Of a stretch of DNA of 64,000 nt, positions 1-9,874 are shown piece by piece. The translations under genes were made by a program, and so were the position numbers. The DNA lies in NCBI GenBank assembly GCA_944386565.1, contig CALXBO010000003.1, forward strand, positions 1 to 64,000, read 5' to 3'. This stretch comes from an uncultured Ruthenibacterium sp. Lineage in GTDB: Bacteria; Bacillota; Clostridia; Oscillospirales; Ruminococcaceae. Position 1 is the first letter of the stretch. Every line of letters starts with the position of its first letter. The notes below the pieces were generated by a model. The model had not been told where the DNA came from. It did no database searches and saw only the letters and a list, made by a program, of their open reading frames with translations.

Positions 1-77
1 TTCCTTTTGTTGCAAACAAAGAATGCCGTTTTCTCATTCTTTGTGAAAATTTTTCTCATTCTTCGCGCAAAGCAACA
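1..77. other. AT-rich sequence that does not match the following gene
   Basis: The first 77 bases are far more AT-rich than the rest. They hold a 9-base inverted repeat (CAAAGAATG / CATTCTTTG), a direct repeat of TTTTCTCATTCTT, and gttgc/gcaac near the ends. The join to typical family 5 binding-protein sequence is abrupt. It could be a contig-end artefact, a deletion scar or the edge of an inserted element; no transposase is visible. Confidence 0.4.
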
Positions 78-1373
78 GGCGAGCCCATCACGGCGCAGGA
101 TTTCGTCGACTCCTGGAACCTGCTGATCGAGCGCGCCACGCCGATGGCGCAGTTCTCCGACTACTTCACCGTGGACGGCAAGGCCAACGCCAAAGCCATT
201 GACGACAAGACGCTGGAAGTCACGCTGAACTACCCCGTTCCGTTTATGATGGAAGTGTTCGCGATGAGCGCCATGACGGTCGTTCGCACGGACAAATACG
301 AGGAGACGGGCGACGCGTACTATCAGAGCGTGCCCGAGGCCATGAACGGTCCGTTCCTGCTCGCCGAGTGGAAGCCGAACGACGTTATGGTCCTGGAGCC
401 GAACCCCGATTACTGGGATGCCGAGAAGGTCAACTTCGACCGCGTTGAGATCTACACCGTCAAGGACGACACCACGCAGGTGAACATGTACGAGAACGGC
501 GAGATCGACCTGCTCACCATCCCCGACACCATGTACAAGGACTTCGAGGACAAGGGCATCATCTACTACGAGGACGGCTCGAACTTCTACATTCAGTTCA
601 CCACCGACGGCCAGACCGACGAGACGGCGAAATACCTCGCCAACCGCAACTTCATCGAGGCGGTCTCCGCCTGCATCGACCGCGAGGACTTCGTGGATTC
701 CGTCTACGGCGGCGCATATGAGCCCACCGTCGAGTTCGTTCCGGGCTCTGCCACCGGCTACAACGGCGGCAAGAAGGCCGACGCCGATGTGACCATCGAG
801 TCCCCGTTCACCATCAAGGCCGACCTGACCGTGGCGCAGGAGAAACTGGACGCCGCGCTCGAGGAGCTGGGCGCCACCGTTGACACGATGCCCTCCTTCA
901 CGCTCGTCGTCAGCGACGCCGCCGACCGCCAGACTGCCGCTCAGTACATTCAGGACGTCTGCGCGCAGATCGGCATTCAGATCGAGATCGACACCATCCC
1001 GTCCGCCACGTTCTGGTCCACGCTGCGCGACGGTTACCGCTACGACTTCGCCATGGCCGGCTCCGGCCCGGACGTCGACGACGCCACCACCTTCCTGAAG
1101 GTGTTCGACGGCGAAGGCCTGTACGCCGACACGTTCATGCGCTGGCACAGCGACGAGTATGCTGCGATCCTCGCCGACTCCTGGGTGTGCGGCGACGAAG
1201 CCCAGCGCACGCAGGACCTCGTGGACATGGAGAACTATCTGCTGGCCAACGGCCCGATCATCCCCCTGTACTTCACGCAGGCGGCGTGGGTCATTGCCGA
1301 CGGCTTCACCAACATCAACCGCAACATGACGGGCGCCGACCTCGACTACGTCTTCGGCGACAAGACGGTCTGA
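3..1373 (+). CDS. Oligopeptide ABC transporter substrate-binding protein (family 5), 5' partial
   Basis: Extracytoplasmic solute-binding protein of the peptide/nickel family (SBP_bac_5), which would capture oligopeptides for the permease genes downstream. The recognisable family sequence starts near base 78 (GEPITAQDFVDSW) and runs through typical blocks such as GPFLLAEWKPND, PNPDYWD and a C-terminal PIIPLYF. The frame is open to the left edge, so the signal peptide and roughly 100 N-terminal residues are missing. Codons before base 78 are AT-rich and do not look like this family, so the true upstream part may lie elsewhere. An internal ATG at 144 exists but would cut into the conserved domain. 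A perfect hairpin follows the stop codon. Confidence 0.85.
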   Translation, partial: PFVANKECRFLILCENFSHSSRKATGEPITAQDFVDSWNLLIERATPMAQFSDYFTVDGKANAKAIDDKTLEVTLNYPVPFMMEVFAMSAMTVVRTDKYEETGDAYYQSVPEAMNGPFLLAEWKPNDVMVLEPNPDYWDAEKVNFDRVEIYTVKDDTTQVNMYENGEIDLLTIPDTMYKDFEDKGIIYYEDGSNFYIQFTTDGQTDETAKYLANRNFIEAVSACIDREDFVDSVYGGAYEPTVEFVPGSATGYNGGKKADADVTIESPFTIKADLTVAQEKLDAALEELGATVDTMPSFTLVVSDAADRQTAAQYIQDVCAQIGIQIEIDTIPSATFWSTLRDGYRYDFAMAGSGPDVDDATTFLKVFDGEGLYADTFMRWHSDEYAAILADSWVCGDEAQRTQDLVDMENYLLANGPIIPLYFTQAAWVIADGFTNINRNMTGADLDYVFGDKTV

Positions 1374-1401
1374 GCCCGGTATGCCGGATTGATCCCCTGA
1401 A

Positions 1402-1440
1402 GGATTGCAGCCATGCTCCGGCATGGCTGCAATCCTGTTT
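1402..1440 (+). terminator. Strong hairpin after the binding-protein gene
   Basis: A perfect 15-bp stem (1402-1416 with 1421-1435) closes a TCCG tetraloop and is followed by TGTTT. It may be a terminator or a partial terminator/mRNA stabiliser. Such hairpins often raise the level of binding-protein mRNA over the downstream permease mRNA. No convincing promoter is seen between it and the next gene. Confidence 0.7.
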
Positions 1441-1507
1441 ACCCGGAACTGTCCTTGAAACGAAGACAGTGTTCTCCGGAGGAAGAAAAATAGGAGTGAA
1501 TGTTATC

Positions 1508-2755
1508 ATGGAACGCAAAGTCCTTCCCATCCGCGATCAGGCGCAGCTGTTTGACGAAGCGCTGCGCGACCGTCTGGATAACCTGCTGCCGCAGCTGATG
1601 GAGCGCCAGAACATCTCGATGTGGATCGTGATGAACCGCGAATACAACGAAGACCCCGTGTACCTGTCGATGGTGCCGATGATGGCGCGCTACGCCCGCC
1701 GCCTGTCGTGCCTCATTTTCCACCGCGACGCCAACGGCCGCGTCGAGCGCTACTGCCTCGGCAACGACCGCGACTTCAAGGGCATGTACACCGTCATCCC
1801 CTGGGCGCCGCCCGTCGACCGCATGGAGCTGCTGCGCGAGACCATCGAGAAGCTGAATCCCGAGAACATCGCGCTCGACTTCTGCGCCGACAACCAGTTT
1901 GCGGACGGCCTGTCGAAGGGCATCTATGATATGTTCGCCGCGGCGATGACGCCGGAGATCATGGCGAAGGTCATCAGCGCCGAGCACATCGTCACCGACT
2001 GGCTGCAGACCCGCACGCGCCAGGAGCTCGTGCGCTACCGCGCCGTCAACCGCCTCGCGCAGGAGATCCTCGAAGAGGCGTTCTCGTCCCGCGTCATCAC
2101 GCCGGGCGTCACGACGACGGCGGACGTCGAGTGGTTCCTGATGGAGGCCGTCAGCATCCAGGGCCTCGAGTGCTGGTTCACGCCGACGGTCGACCTGCAG
2201 CGCAAGTTCAATCCGAGCGGCCGCATCCGCGACGAGATCATCCTGCCGGGTGATATCCTGCACTGCGATTTCGGCCTGAAGTATCTGGGCCTGTGCACCG
2301 ACACGCAGCGCATCTACTACGTGCCGTATCCCGGCGAGACCGAGCCGCCCGAGTATCTGCAGCGCGCGTACGAGAAGACGCTGCGCTTCATGGACATCGT
2401 GGCCGAGAACTGCATCGCGGGCCGCAAGGGCGACGAGATCCTTGTGAACTCCGTCCAGCAGGCGAGGGACGAGGGCCTGCGCCCGCACCTGTACACGCAC
2501 CCCATCGGCGTGCACGGCCACGCCGCCGGCCCGACGATCGGCCTCTATTATAAGGATGGCCCCGTGGGCGGCATGGGCGAGTACCCGCTGTACCCGAACA
2601 CCTGCTACGCGCTGGAGCTCAACACGAAAGTCAGCATCCCCGAGTGGAAGGACGAAGAAGTGTGGATCATGCGCGAGGAGACGGTGTGCTTCAAACATGA
2701 CGGCGAGCTGGAATATCTCATGGAAGACCATGACGTGTTCAAGCTCGTGAAATGA
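1508..2755 (+). CDS. M24 family metallopeptidase (Xaa-Pro peptidase-like)
   Basis: Cytoplasmic pita-bread-fold peptidase of the creatinase/aminopeptidase P group, expected to release N-terminal residues from proline-containing peptides. The 415-residue protein has an N-terminal creatinase-like domain and a C-terminal catalytic domain. Metal-ligand blocks are HCDFGLKYLGLCTDTQ, the histidine region THPIGVHGHAAG, ELNTK and REETVCF. The ATG at 1508 is preceded by AGGAG at 1492-1496; the frame is open further upstream but without a better site. It lies between the binding protein and the permeases and is one of three M24 genes in the operon, so peptide breakdown after uptake is the likely job. Substrate specificity cannot be read from sequence. 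Confidence 0.85.
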   Translation: MERKVLPIRDQAQLFDEALRDRLDNLLPQLMERQNISMWIVMNREYNEDPVYLSMVPMMARYARRLSCLIFHRDANGRVERYCLGNDRDFKGMYTVIPWAPPVDRMELLRETIEKLNPENIALDFCADNQFADGLSKGIYDMFAAAMTPEIMAKVISAEHIVTDWLQTRTRQELVRYRAVNRLAQEILEEAFSSRVITPGVTTTADVEWFLMEAVSIQGLECWFTPTVDLQRKFNPSGRIRDEIILPGDILHCDFGLKYLGLCTDTQRIYYVPYPGETEPPEYLQRAYEKTLRFMDIVAENCIAGRKGDEILVNSVQQARDEGLRPHLYTHPIGVHGHAAGPTIGLYYKDGPVGGMGEYPLYPNTCYALELNTKVSIPEWKDEEVWIMREETVCFKHDGELEYLMEDHDVFKLVK

Positions 2756-2773
2756 CAAAGAGTGGTGGACATT

Positions 2774-3703
2774 ATGGCAAAATACATCATCAAGCGCCTG
2801 ATCATCAGCGTGCTGACGATTTTTGTGCTGTGCACCGTGGTGTTCTTCGCCATCAAGTCGATCCCCGGCGACCCGTTCTCGGGCCCGGAGTACACCGACG
2901 AGGTGCGCGCGGAACTGAACGCACTGTACGGCTTTGACAAGCCCGTGGTCGAGCAGTATTTCGTGTACATGGGCAACCTTCTGCACGGCGAGCTGGGCAT
3001 CTCCGTGTACTACCGCGGCAAGCCCGTGGTGGACATCATCAAATCGGCGTTCCCGCAGTCGTTCGACCTCGGCATCCGCGCCCTGCTGGTGGCGACGTTC
3101 GTCGGCGTGGGCCTCGGCGTGCTCGCGGCGCTCAACCGCAGAAAGCCGCTGGACTATCTGTCCATCATCATCGCCATCATCGGCATCTCGATCCCGAGCT
3201 TCGTCGTGGCCTCACTGTTGCAATACGTGTTCGCCATCGTGTTCCCGATCTTCCCGGTGGCGCGGTACACGTCGTTTGCACACACCATACTGCCCACCAT
3301 CTCGCTGGCGCTGCCCACCATCGCGAAGTTCTCGCGGTTCATGCGCACCAGCATGCTCGAGGTCATCGACAGTGATTTCGTCAAGACCGCGCGCTCGAAA
3401 GGTCTGAAAAAGCGTCAGATCCTGTTCAGCCACGAGATCCGGAACTCACTTCTGCCGCTTCTGTCCATCCTCGGCCCCACGACGGCGTCGCTGCTCATGG
3501 GCTCGTTCGTGGTGGAGAGCATCTTCGCCGTGCCCGGCCTCGGCAACTATTTCGTGGAATCCATCAACACACAGGACTATTCGCTCATCATGGGGCTGAC
3601 GATCTTCTACGGCGTCTTCCTCGTGACGATGAACTTCATCATCGACATCCTGTACGGCGTGGTGGACCCCCGCGTGCGACTGGGAGGAAACCGCAATGGC
3701 TGA
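2774..3703 (+). CDS. Peptide ABC transporter permease, DppB/OppB type
   Basis: Inner-membrane permease of the binding-protein-dependent transport family; one of the two channel subunits for peptide import. The 309-residue protein starts with the typical MAKYIIKRL helix and has about six membrane segments. The cytoplasmic EAA-like loop (ARSKGLKKRQILFSH) lies about two thirds along, where the ATPase docks. The ATG at 2774 follows GGTGG; an upstream in-frame GTG at 2762 is less likely. It overlaps the next permease gene by 8 bases, so translation is coupled. Confidence 0.9.
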   Translation: MAKYIIKRLIISVLTIFVLCTVVFFAIKSIPGDPFSGPEYTDEVRAELNALYGFDKPVVEQYFVYMGNLLHGELGISVYYRGKPVVDIIKSAFPQSFDLGIRALLVATFVGVGLGVLAALNRRKPLDYLSIIIAIIGISIPSFVVASLLQYVFAIVFPIFPVARYTSFAHTILPTISLALPTIAKFSRFMRTSMLEVIDSDFVKTARSKGLKKRQILFSHEIRNSLLPLLSILGPTTASLLMGSFVVESIFAVPGLGNYFVESINTQDYSLIMGLTIFYGVFLVTMNFIIDILYGVVDPRVRLGGNRNG

Positions 3704-4649
3704 TCTGACAAAACAGGAACTGTATGAACATGTGGGCGCCGACACCGCGCAGGCCGAGCACATCGCAAAGCCGCAGCTGTCGTACGCCCGGGACGTGGCG
3801 CGCCGCTTTTTCTCAAACCGCATCGCCGTGCTCAGCGTGGCCGTGCTCGCGCTCATCGCCATTATGGCCGTCATCGGCCCGTTCATGACGAGCTACGACT
3901 ACCGCACCACCGACGTGGCCGCCGTCTCGGAGAAACTGGCCTCGGAGGCAGGCCGCGCCGCGCTCGGCCCCGACGCCGAGCACTGGTTCGGCGTCGATTC
4001 GCTCGGACGCGACCTGTGGGCCCGCGTCTGGATGGGCACGCGCTACTCGCTGCTCATCGGCTTCGCGGCTGCGCTCGTGCAGGCGATCATCGGCGTGCTC
4101 ATCGGCTGCGTCAGCGGCTACTTCGGCGGCATGGTCGACGTCATCATCATGCGCGCCGTGGATATCATGGACGCCATCCCGTACCTCATCTACGTCATCA
4201 TCATCATGATGGTGCTCGGCTCGGGCTTTTTGCCCATCCTGCTGGCGCTCACGCTCACCGGCTGGCTGTCGATGGCGCGCCTCGTGCGCGGGCAGATCCT
4301 CGCGCTCAAGAGCGAGGACTACATCCTCGCCGCGCGCAACCTCGACACATTCCCCGTGCGCATCATGCTGCGCCACCTCATCCCGAACTGCATGGGCATC
4401 ATCATCGTGTCGCTGTCGATGGCCATTCCGAACGCCATCTTCTCCGAGGCGTTCCTGAGCTTCCTCGGCATCGGCCTTTCCGCCCCGCTCACCAGTCTCG
4501 GCCAGCTCATCTCCACGGGTATCCAGGAGATGCGCAACTACCCCTATCAGCTCATCATCCCCTCGGCGGTCATCAGCCTGCTGATGCTGTCCCTGCAGCT
4601 CATCGGCGACGGCCTGCGCGACGCGGTCGACCCGAAGCTGCGCAAATAA
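3696..4649 (+). CDS. Peptide ABC transporter permease, DppC/OppC type
   Basis: Second channel subunit of the peptide importer. The 317-residue protein has the OppC-type N-terminal cytoplasmic tail, one membrane helix, a periplasmic-side loop containing the family block WFGVDSLGRDLW, then the core membrane helices with an EAA-like loop ending RHLIPN and a C-terminal GDGLRDAVDPKLR. The start overlaps the end of the preceding permease gene, and oppD follows after about 20 bases with its own AAGGAG site. It pairs with the DppB-like protein in the membrane. Confidence 0.9.
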   Translation: MADLTKQELYEHVGADTAQAEHIAKPQLSYARDVARRFFSNRIAVLSVAVLALIAIMAVIGPFMTSYDYRTTDVAAVSEKLASEAGRAALGPDAEHWFGVDSLGRDLWARVWMGTRYSLLIGFAAALVQAIIGVLIGCVSGYFGGMVDVIIMRAVDIMDAIPYLIYVIIIMMVLGSGFLPILLALTLTGWLSMARLVRGQILALKSEDYILAARNLDTFPVRIMLRHLIPNCMGIIIVSLSMAIPNAIFSEAFLSFLGIGLSAPLTSLGQLISTGIQEMRNYPYQLIIPSAVISLLMLSLQLIGDGLRDAVDPKLRK

Positions 4650-4670
4650 GAGGGAAGGAGATGCAAAACC

Positions 4671-5674
<1,004 letters not shown>

Positions 5675-5678
<4 letters not shown>

Positions 5679-6664
5679 ACGAGCAGGGAGCACCGCTGTT
5701 TGAGATCCGCGACCTGTGCAAATATTTCACACTGGACAGCAAGAACACGCTGAAAGCCGTCAACCATGTTTCCCTCACCATCCGCAAGGGCGAGACGGTG
5801 GGCATCGTGGGCGAGTCCGGCTGCGGCAAGACGACGTTCGGCCGCACGCTCAAGCGCCTGTACACCGCCACGTCCGGCGAAGTGCTGTACAAGGGGCAGG
5901 ACATCTTCAAGATGAACCGCGCGCAGGCGCACCAGTACGCCAAGGAAGTTCAGATGATCTTCCAGGACCCGTACTCCTCTCTCGACCCGCGCATGACCGT
6001 GCGCGAGATCGTGCGCGAGGGCATGCTGAACCACGGCATCTACAAGGGCGACCGCGCCGCGCAGGACAAGCGCATCCACGAGCTTCTCACGATGGTCGGC
6101 CTCAACGAGGAACACGCCGACCGCTTCCCGCACGAGTTCTCCGGCGGACAGCGCCAGCGCATCGGCATCGCCCGCGCGCTCGCCGTCAACCCGGAGGTCA
6201 TCATCTGCGACGAGCCCACCAGCGCGCTGGACGTTTCCATTCAGGCGCAGGTGGTCAACCTGCTGAAAAACCTGCAGGAGGAGTTCGGCCTCACGCTCAT
6301 CTTCATCTCGCACAACCTGTCGCTCGTCAAGTACATCAGCGACCGCGTGGGCGTGATGTATCTGGGCAGCATGGTGGAACTGGCCCCCTCGGACCTTCTG
6401 TACGAGGAGCCCGCGCACCCCTACACCGAGGTGCTCATCTCCGCCATCCCCATCCCCGACCCGGACGTGCAGAAAAAGCGCAGCGCCATCCGCTTCAACG
6501 GAGAGCTGCCCAGCCCCATCAACACGCGCGACGACGTGTGCGCGTTCGCGACCCGCTGCCGGTACGCGACGCCCGAGTGCAGCGGCCGCGCGCCGAAGCT
6601 CACGGAAGTCTCGCCGGATCATTTTGCGGTCTGCGACCGCGTGCGAAAGAAGGATAACGCATGA
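5675..6664 (+). CDS. Peptide ABC transporter ATP-binding protein, DppF/OppF type
   Basis: Second ATPase of the peptide importer, expected to form a heterodimer with the preceding protein. The 329-residue protein has Walker A GESGCGKTT, signature FSGGQRQRIGIARAL, Walker B IICDEPTSALD and a C-terminal oligopeptide domain with CAFATRCRYATPEC. The ATG at 5675 was chosen because GGGAGG lies about 8 bases upstream; the frame is open further upstream inside oppD, which is coincidental. The stop overlaps the next start as ATGA, continuing the coupled operon. Confidence 0.92.
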
Positions 6665-7842
6665 ATCTGTATCAGGAAAAAATGCGCCAGGCCTGCGGCA
6701 TCGTGAAAGAGGAGGGCGTGGACGTCTGGCTCATCATCGCCCGCGAGACGATCATGAACAACGACCCCGTCCTGCAGCTGCTCAGCCCGGTGGAATTCGG
6801 CGGCATGACGTGCGTGTTCATCACGCGCGAGGGCCGCAGCATCGCGCTGGCGAGCCAGCTCGACAACGTCGGCCTCGAGCAGACCCAGACCTACGACGAG
6901 GTCGTGTGCTACGGCCTCGACTTTGAGAAGGGCTTTGCCGACATGATGCAGCGCCTCGCGCCGAAGACCATCGCGCTGAACTACTCGCGCGACGTCGCGG
7001 CCGACGGCCTGACGCACGGCATGTACCTCTACCTGCAGGAGCTGTTTGCGAAATGCGGCTTTGACGGCGAGGTCGTCTCGGCCGAGCGCATCATCGGCAA
7101 GCTGCGCGGGCGCAAGACGCCCGAGGAGATCCGCCGCATCCGCGAGGCCACGAAGATGACCGAGAAGATCCTGCGCGAAGTGACGGACTTCATCACCGAG
7201 GGCGTGTCGCAGAAGGACATCTACGACTTCTGCCAGAGCCGCATCAAATTCTACGGCGTGGACGACGCGTGGGATCACGACCAGAATCCCGGCGTGTTCA
7301 TCGGGCCGAATCCCGTCATCGGGCACGCCGGCCCCGGCGACCGCCGCGCGGAGAAGGGCAACCTCATCAACCTCGATTTCGGCGTGAAGGTGGACGGCTA
7401 CTGCTCCGACATCCAGCGCACCTACTACCTGCTGCGCGACGGCGAGACCGACGTGCCGCAGATCTACAAGGACCACCTCGCCAACCTGCACCGCGCCATC
7501 GACAAGGGCGTGGCGCTGATGAAGCCGGGCATCGAGGGATGGAAGCCCGACCGCGCCGCCCGCGACGGCCTCATCGAACAGGGTTACCCCGAGTTCAAGT
7601 ACTCGTTCGGCCATCAGGTGGGCCGCGCCGCGCACGACGGCGGCGTCAGCATGACGCGCCACCGCCCCGGCGGCTCCGGCGAAGGCCTGATGGAAGAGGG
7701 CCTTGTGCTGACGATCGACGCGAACCTCTATCTCGACCGCGGACGCATCGGTCAGGAGGACGTGGCCTACATTACAAAGGACGGAGCTGAATTCATCAGT
7801 GAGCGGCAAGACGCGATCTGGATCTGCAAAGGCCGGGACTGA
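6661..7842 (+). CDS. M24 family metallopeptidase (Xaa-Pro peptidase-like)
   Basis: Second M24 peptidase of the operon, 393 residues, with an N-terminal creatinase-like domain and C-terminal catalytic domain. Likely metal-binding blocks are NLDFGVKVDGYCSDIQRTYY, GHQVGRAAHDGG, TIDANLY and GQEDVAY. At the first usual glutamate position there is Asp (TIDANLY), a mild departure from most family members, so activity or metal preference could differ. The start overlaps the oppF stop by ATGA. It probably trims imported peptides. Confidence 0.85.
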   Translation: MNLYQEKMRQACGIVKEEGVDVWLIIARETIMNNDPVLQLLSPVEFGGMTCVFITREGRSIALASQLDNVGLEQTQTYDEVVCYGLDFEKGFADMMQRLAPKTIALNYSRDVAADGLTHGMYLYLQELFAKCGFDGEVVSAERIIGKLRGRKTPEEIRRIREATKMTEKILREVTDFITEGVSQKDIYDFCQSRIKFYGVDDAWDHDQNPGVFIGPNPVIGHAGPGDRRAEKGNLINLDFGVKVDGYCSDIQRTYYLLRDGETDVPQIYKDHLANLHRAIDKGVALMKPGIEGWKPDRAARDGLIEQGYPEFKYSFGHQVGRAAHDGGVSMTRHRPGGSGEGLMEEGLVLTIDANLYLDRGRIGQEDVAYITKDGAEFISERQDAIWICKGRD

Positions 7843-8788
7843 CCGGGACTTTCTTCTGGGGGTGCTGTTCATCCTCATCTCCTCGCTGGGCTTCGCGCTG
7901 AACCAGAGCTTCTCGAACGCTCTGGGCTCGCGCGTCGGCGTGTTTGAGAAAATGTTTATCCACAACATGGTGGGCGTCGTCATCTTCGGCGCGATTTTGC
8001 TCAAAAAACACATCAGCTTTGTGGGCAGGGAGCCGAAACTGCTGTTCTACCGGGCGTTCTGGGGCTTTCTCTCCACGCTGTTCGTGGTCATCGCCACCAC
8101 GTTCAGCAGCCGCCCGCTGTTTGAGCTCAGCGTCCTGACGTCCACGTCCGCCATCTTCACGATGATCACCGCCGCGCTCTGGCTCAAGGAAAAAGTGGGC
8201 CGCGTGCAGTATTTCGTCGTGCTGGTGTGTTTTCTGGGCGTGCTCATCACGGTGCGCCCGTCCCCGGCGCTCCTCACCGACCCGTTCTGCCTGTTCGCCA
8301 TCCTCGGCGCGGCGTTCGGCGGCGCGGCGTACTGCGTCGTGCGCAAACTGCGCGACGCGGCGCACCCCTACACGGTGGTGTTCGCCTACTGCGCGCTGTC
8401 GGCCGTGTGCGCCCTGCCGCTGTACATCGGCAAGGAGGTCATTCTGGAGGGCGCGGGGCTGTGCTCTGTGCGCGATTTCCTCTACATGATCGGCATGGGC
8501 CTCGGCGTCAGCGTGGGCCAGCTGTTTTTGAACCTCGCGTACCGGAAGGCCGAGGCGTCGCGGCTGTCGCCGTATTCGTATGTGCAGAATGTATACACGC
8601 TTCTCATCTCGCTGTTCGTGTTCGGGCAGAGCATCTCGGTGTATTCGTACATCGGCGCGGCGCTCATCATCGGCGCAAACTACCTGAACCTTCAGGCGGG
8701 ACGCAGGGCTTCCAGAAAGGATGCGATTCAAGATGGAGTACAAGGACACCCCGGACAAAAAGAACCTGCCCACGGAGCCGTACGGTGA
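7799..8788 (+). CDS. EamA/DMT family transporter
   Basis: Membrane carrier of the drug/metabolite transporter superfamily with about ten hydrophobic segments arranged as two EamA repeats. Members export amino acids or other metabolites. The substrate is unknown, but placement among peptidases suggests export or balancing of amino acids released from peptides. The GTG start at 7799 lies inside the end of the preceding gene (44-base overlap). The 3' end overlaps the following peptidase by about 56 bases, so the C-terminal tail after the last helix may not be conserved. A start a few codons later cannot be excluded. Confidence 0.8.
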   Translation: MSGKTRSGSAKAGTDRDFLLGVLFILISSLGFALNQSFSNALGSRVGVFEKMFIHNMVGVVIFGAILLKKHISFVGREPKLLFYRAFWGFLSTLFVVIATTFSSRPLFELSVLTSTSAIFTMITAALWLKEKVGRVQYFVVLVCFLGVLITVRPSPALLTDPFCLFAILGAAFGGAAYCVVRKLRDAAHPYTVVFAYCALSAVCALPLYIGKEVILEGAGLCSVRDFLYMIGMGLGVSVGQLFLNLAYRKAEASRLSPYSYVQNVYTLLISLFVFGQSISVYSYIGAALIIGANYLNLQAGRRASRKDAIQDGVQGHPGQKEPAHGAVR

Positions 8789-9857
8789 TCTCGACATCGA
8801 GATGCTGCGGCGGTTCTCCGAGGCAAACGGCATCAGCGGCCATGAAAAGGGCGCGAGCCGCGTGATGGCGGAGTACCTGAAAGACGCCGCCGACACGATC
8901 GACTACGACAACATCGGCAGCATCATCGGCTGCCGGAAGGGCACGGGCGGCCCCAGCGTGGCGCTGTTCGGCCATCTCGACGAGGTCGGCTTCCTCGTCA
9001 AGAAAATCGAGGACGACGGCTTCATCCGCGTCATCAACGTGGGCGGCATGTGGCCGCACCTGCTGCTGGCGCAGGAGGTCACCGTCACCACGCGCGACGG
9101 CCGCGAGTACGTGGGCGTCATCAGCTCGCCGCCTCCCCACGGCATGCCCGCCGAGGAGCGCGCGAAGGTCAAGCAGCTCGAGGACCTGTTCGTCGATCTC
9201 GGAGTCAACGACGCCGACGAGGTCAAGGCGCTCGGCATCCGCGTGGGCGACACCATCACCCCGCGCGCGGAGTTCCGCGTCATGAACAACCCGAACTATC
9301 TGCTCGGCAAGGCGTGGGACGACCGCATCGGCGCCGCCGTCGCCACGGCCGTGCTGCGCAACCTGAAGAATGTGCCCCACGCGGCCGACGTGTACGCCGT
9401 GGGCACCGTGCAGGAGGAAGTGGGCCTGCGCGGCGCGCAGACCGCGGGCTACGCCGTGCACCCGGACATCGCCATCGCGCTCGACGTGACGCTCGCGTCC
9501 GACGTGCCCGACGCAAAATACGGTACGCCTCTCGGCAGCGGCGTCACGCTGTGCCTGATGGACGGCTCGGTCATCTGCAACCGCGAGCTGGTGTACATCA
9601 TGGAGGAGATCTGCGACGAGCTCGGCATCTCCTACGTGCACGACATCTTCCTGCGCGGCGGCACGGACAGCGGCGCCATCCACAAGCTGTTCAACGGCGT
9701 GCTCAACATGACCATTTCGCTGCCGGCGCGCGCGATCCACTCGCACCGCGCCGTCATCCACCGCAAGGACGTGGCCGACACCATCACGCTGCTGACGGAG
9801 TTCTGCCGCCGCCTTGACGCGGACATGGTGGAACGCATCCGCAACTCGAACCGCTGA
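8733..9857 (+). CDS. M42 family metallopeptidase (glutamyl/deblocking aminopeptidase-like)
   Basis: Cytoplasmic two-metal aminopeptidase of the M42 (PepA/FrvX/TET-like) family; relatives form large oligomers that finish peptide degradation. The 374-residue protein shows the ligand blocks GHLDEVGF, KAWDDRIGAA (bridging Asp), TVQEEVGLRGA (catalytic Glu pair), an Asp in ALDVTLASD, and FLRGGTDSGAIH with the last ligand region. The ATG at 8733 has AGAAAGG about 12 bases upstream; an ATG at 8721 would sit directly on that site. It lies between the carrier and a third M24 peptidase in the same operon. Confidence 0.88.
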   Translation: MEYKDTPDKKNLPTEPYGDLDIEMLRRFSEANGISGHEKGASRVMAEYLKDAADTIDYDNIGSIIGCRKGTGGPSVALFGHLDEVGFLVKKIEDDGFIRVINVGGMWPHLLLAQEVTVTTRDGREYVGVISSPPPHGMPAEERAKVKQLEDLFVDLGVNDADEVKALGIRVGDTITPRAEFRVMNNPNYLLGKAWDDRIGAAVATAVLRNLKNVPHAADVYAVGTVQEEVGLRGAQTAGYAVHPDIAIALDVTLASDVPDAKYGTPLGSGVTLCLMDGSVICNRELVYIMEEICDELGISYVHDIFLRGGTDSGAIHKLFNGVLNMTISLPARAIHSHRAVIHRKDVADTITLLTEFCRRLDADMVERIRNSNR

Positions 9858-9874
9858 ACCGGGAGGAAACCGAT

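Noticed and set aside
1..77. Left edge considered as the end of an insertion sequence
   Set aside because: No transposase, no clear target duplication and the sequence is cut by the window edge.
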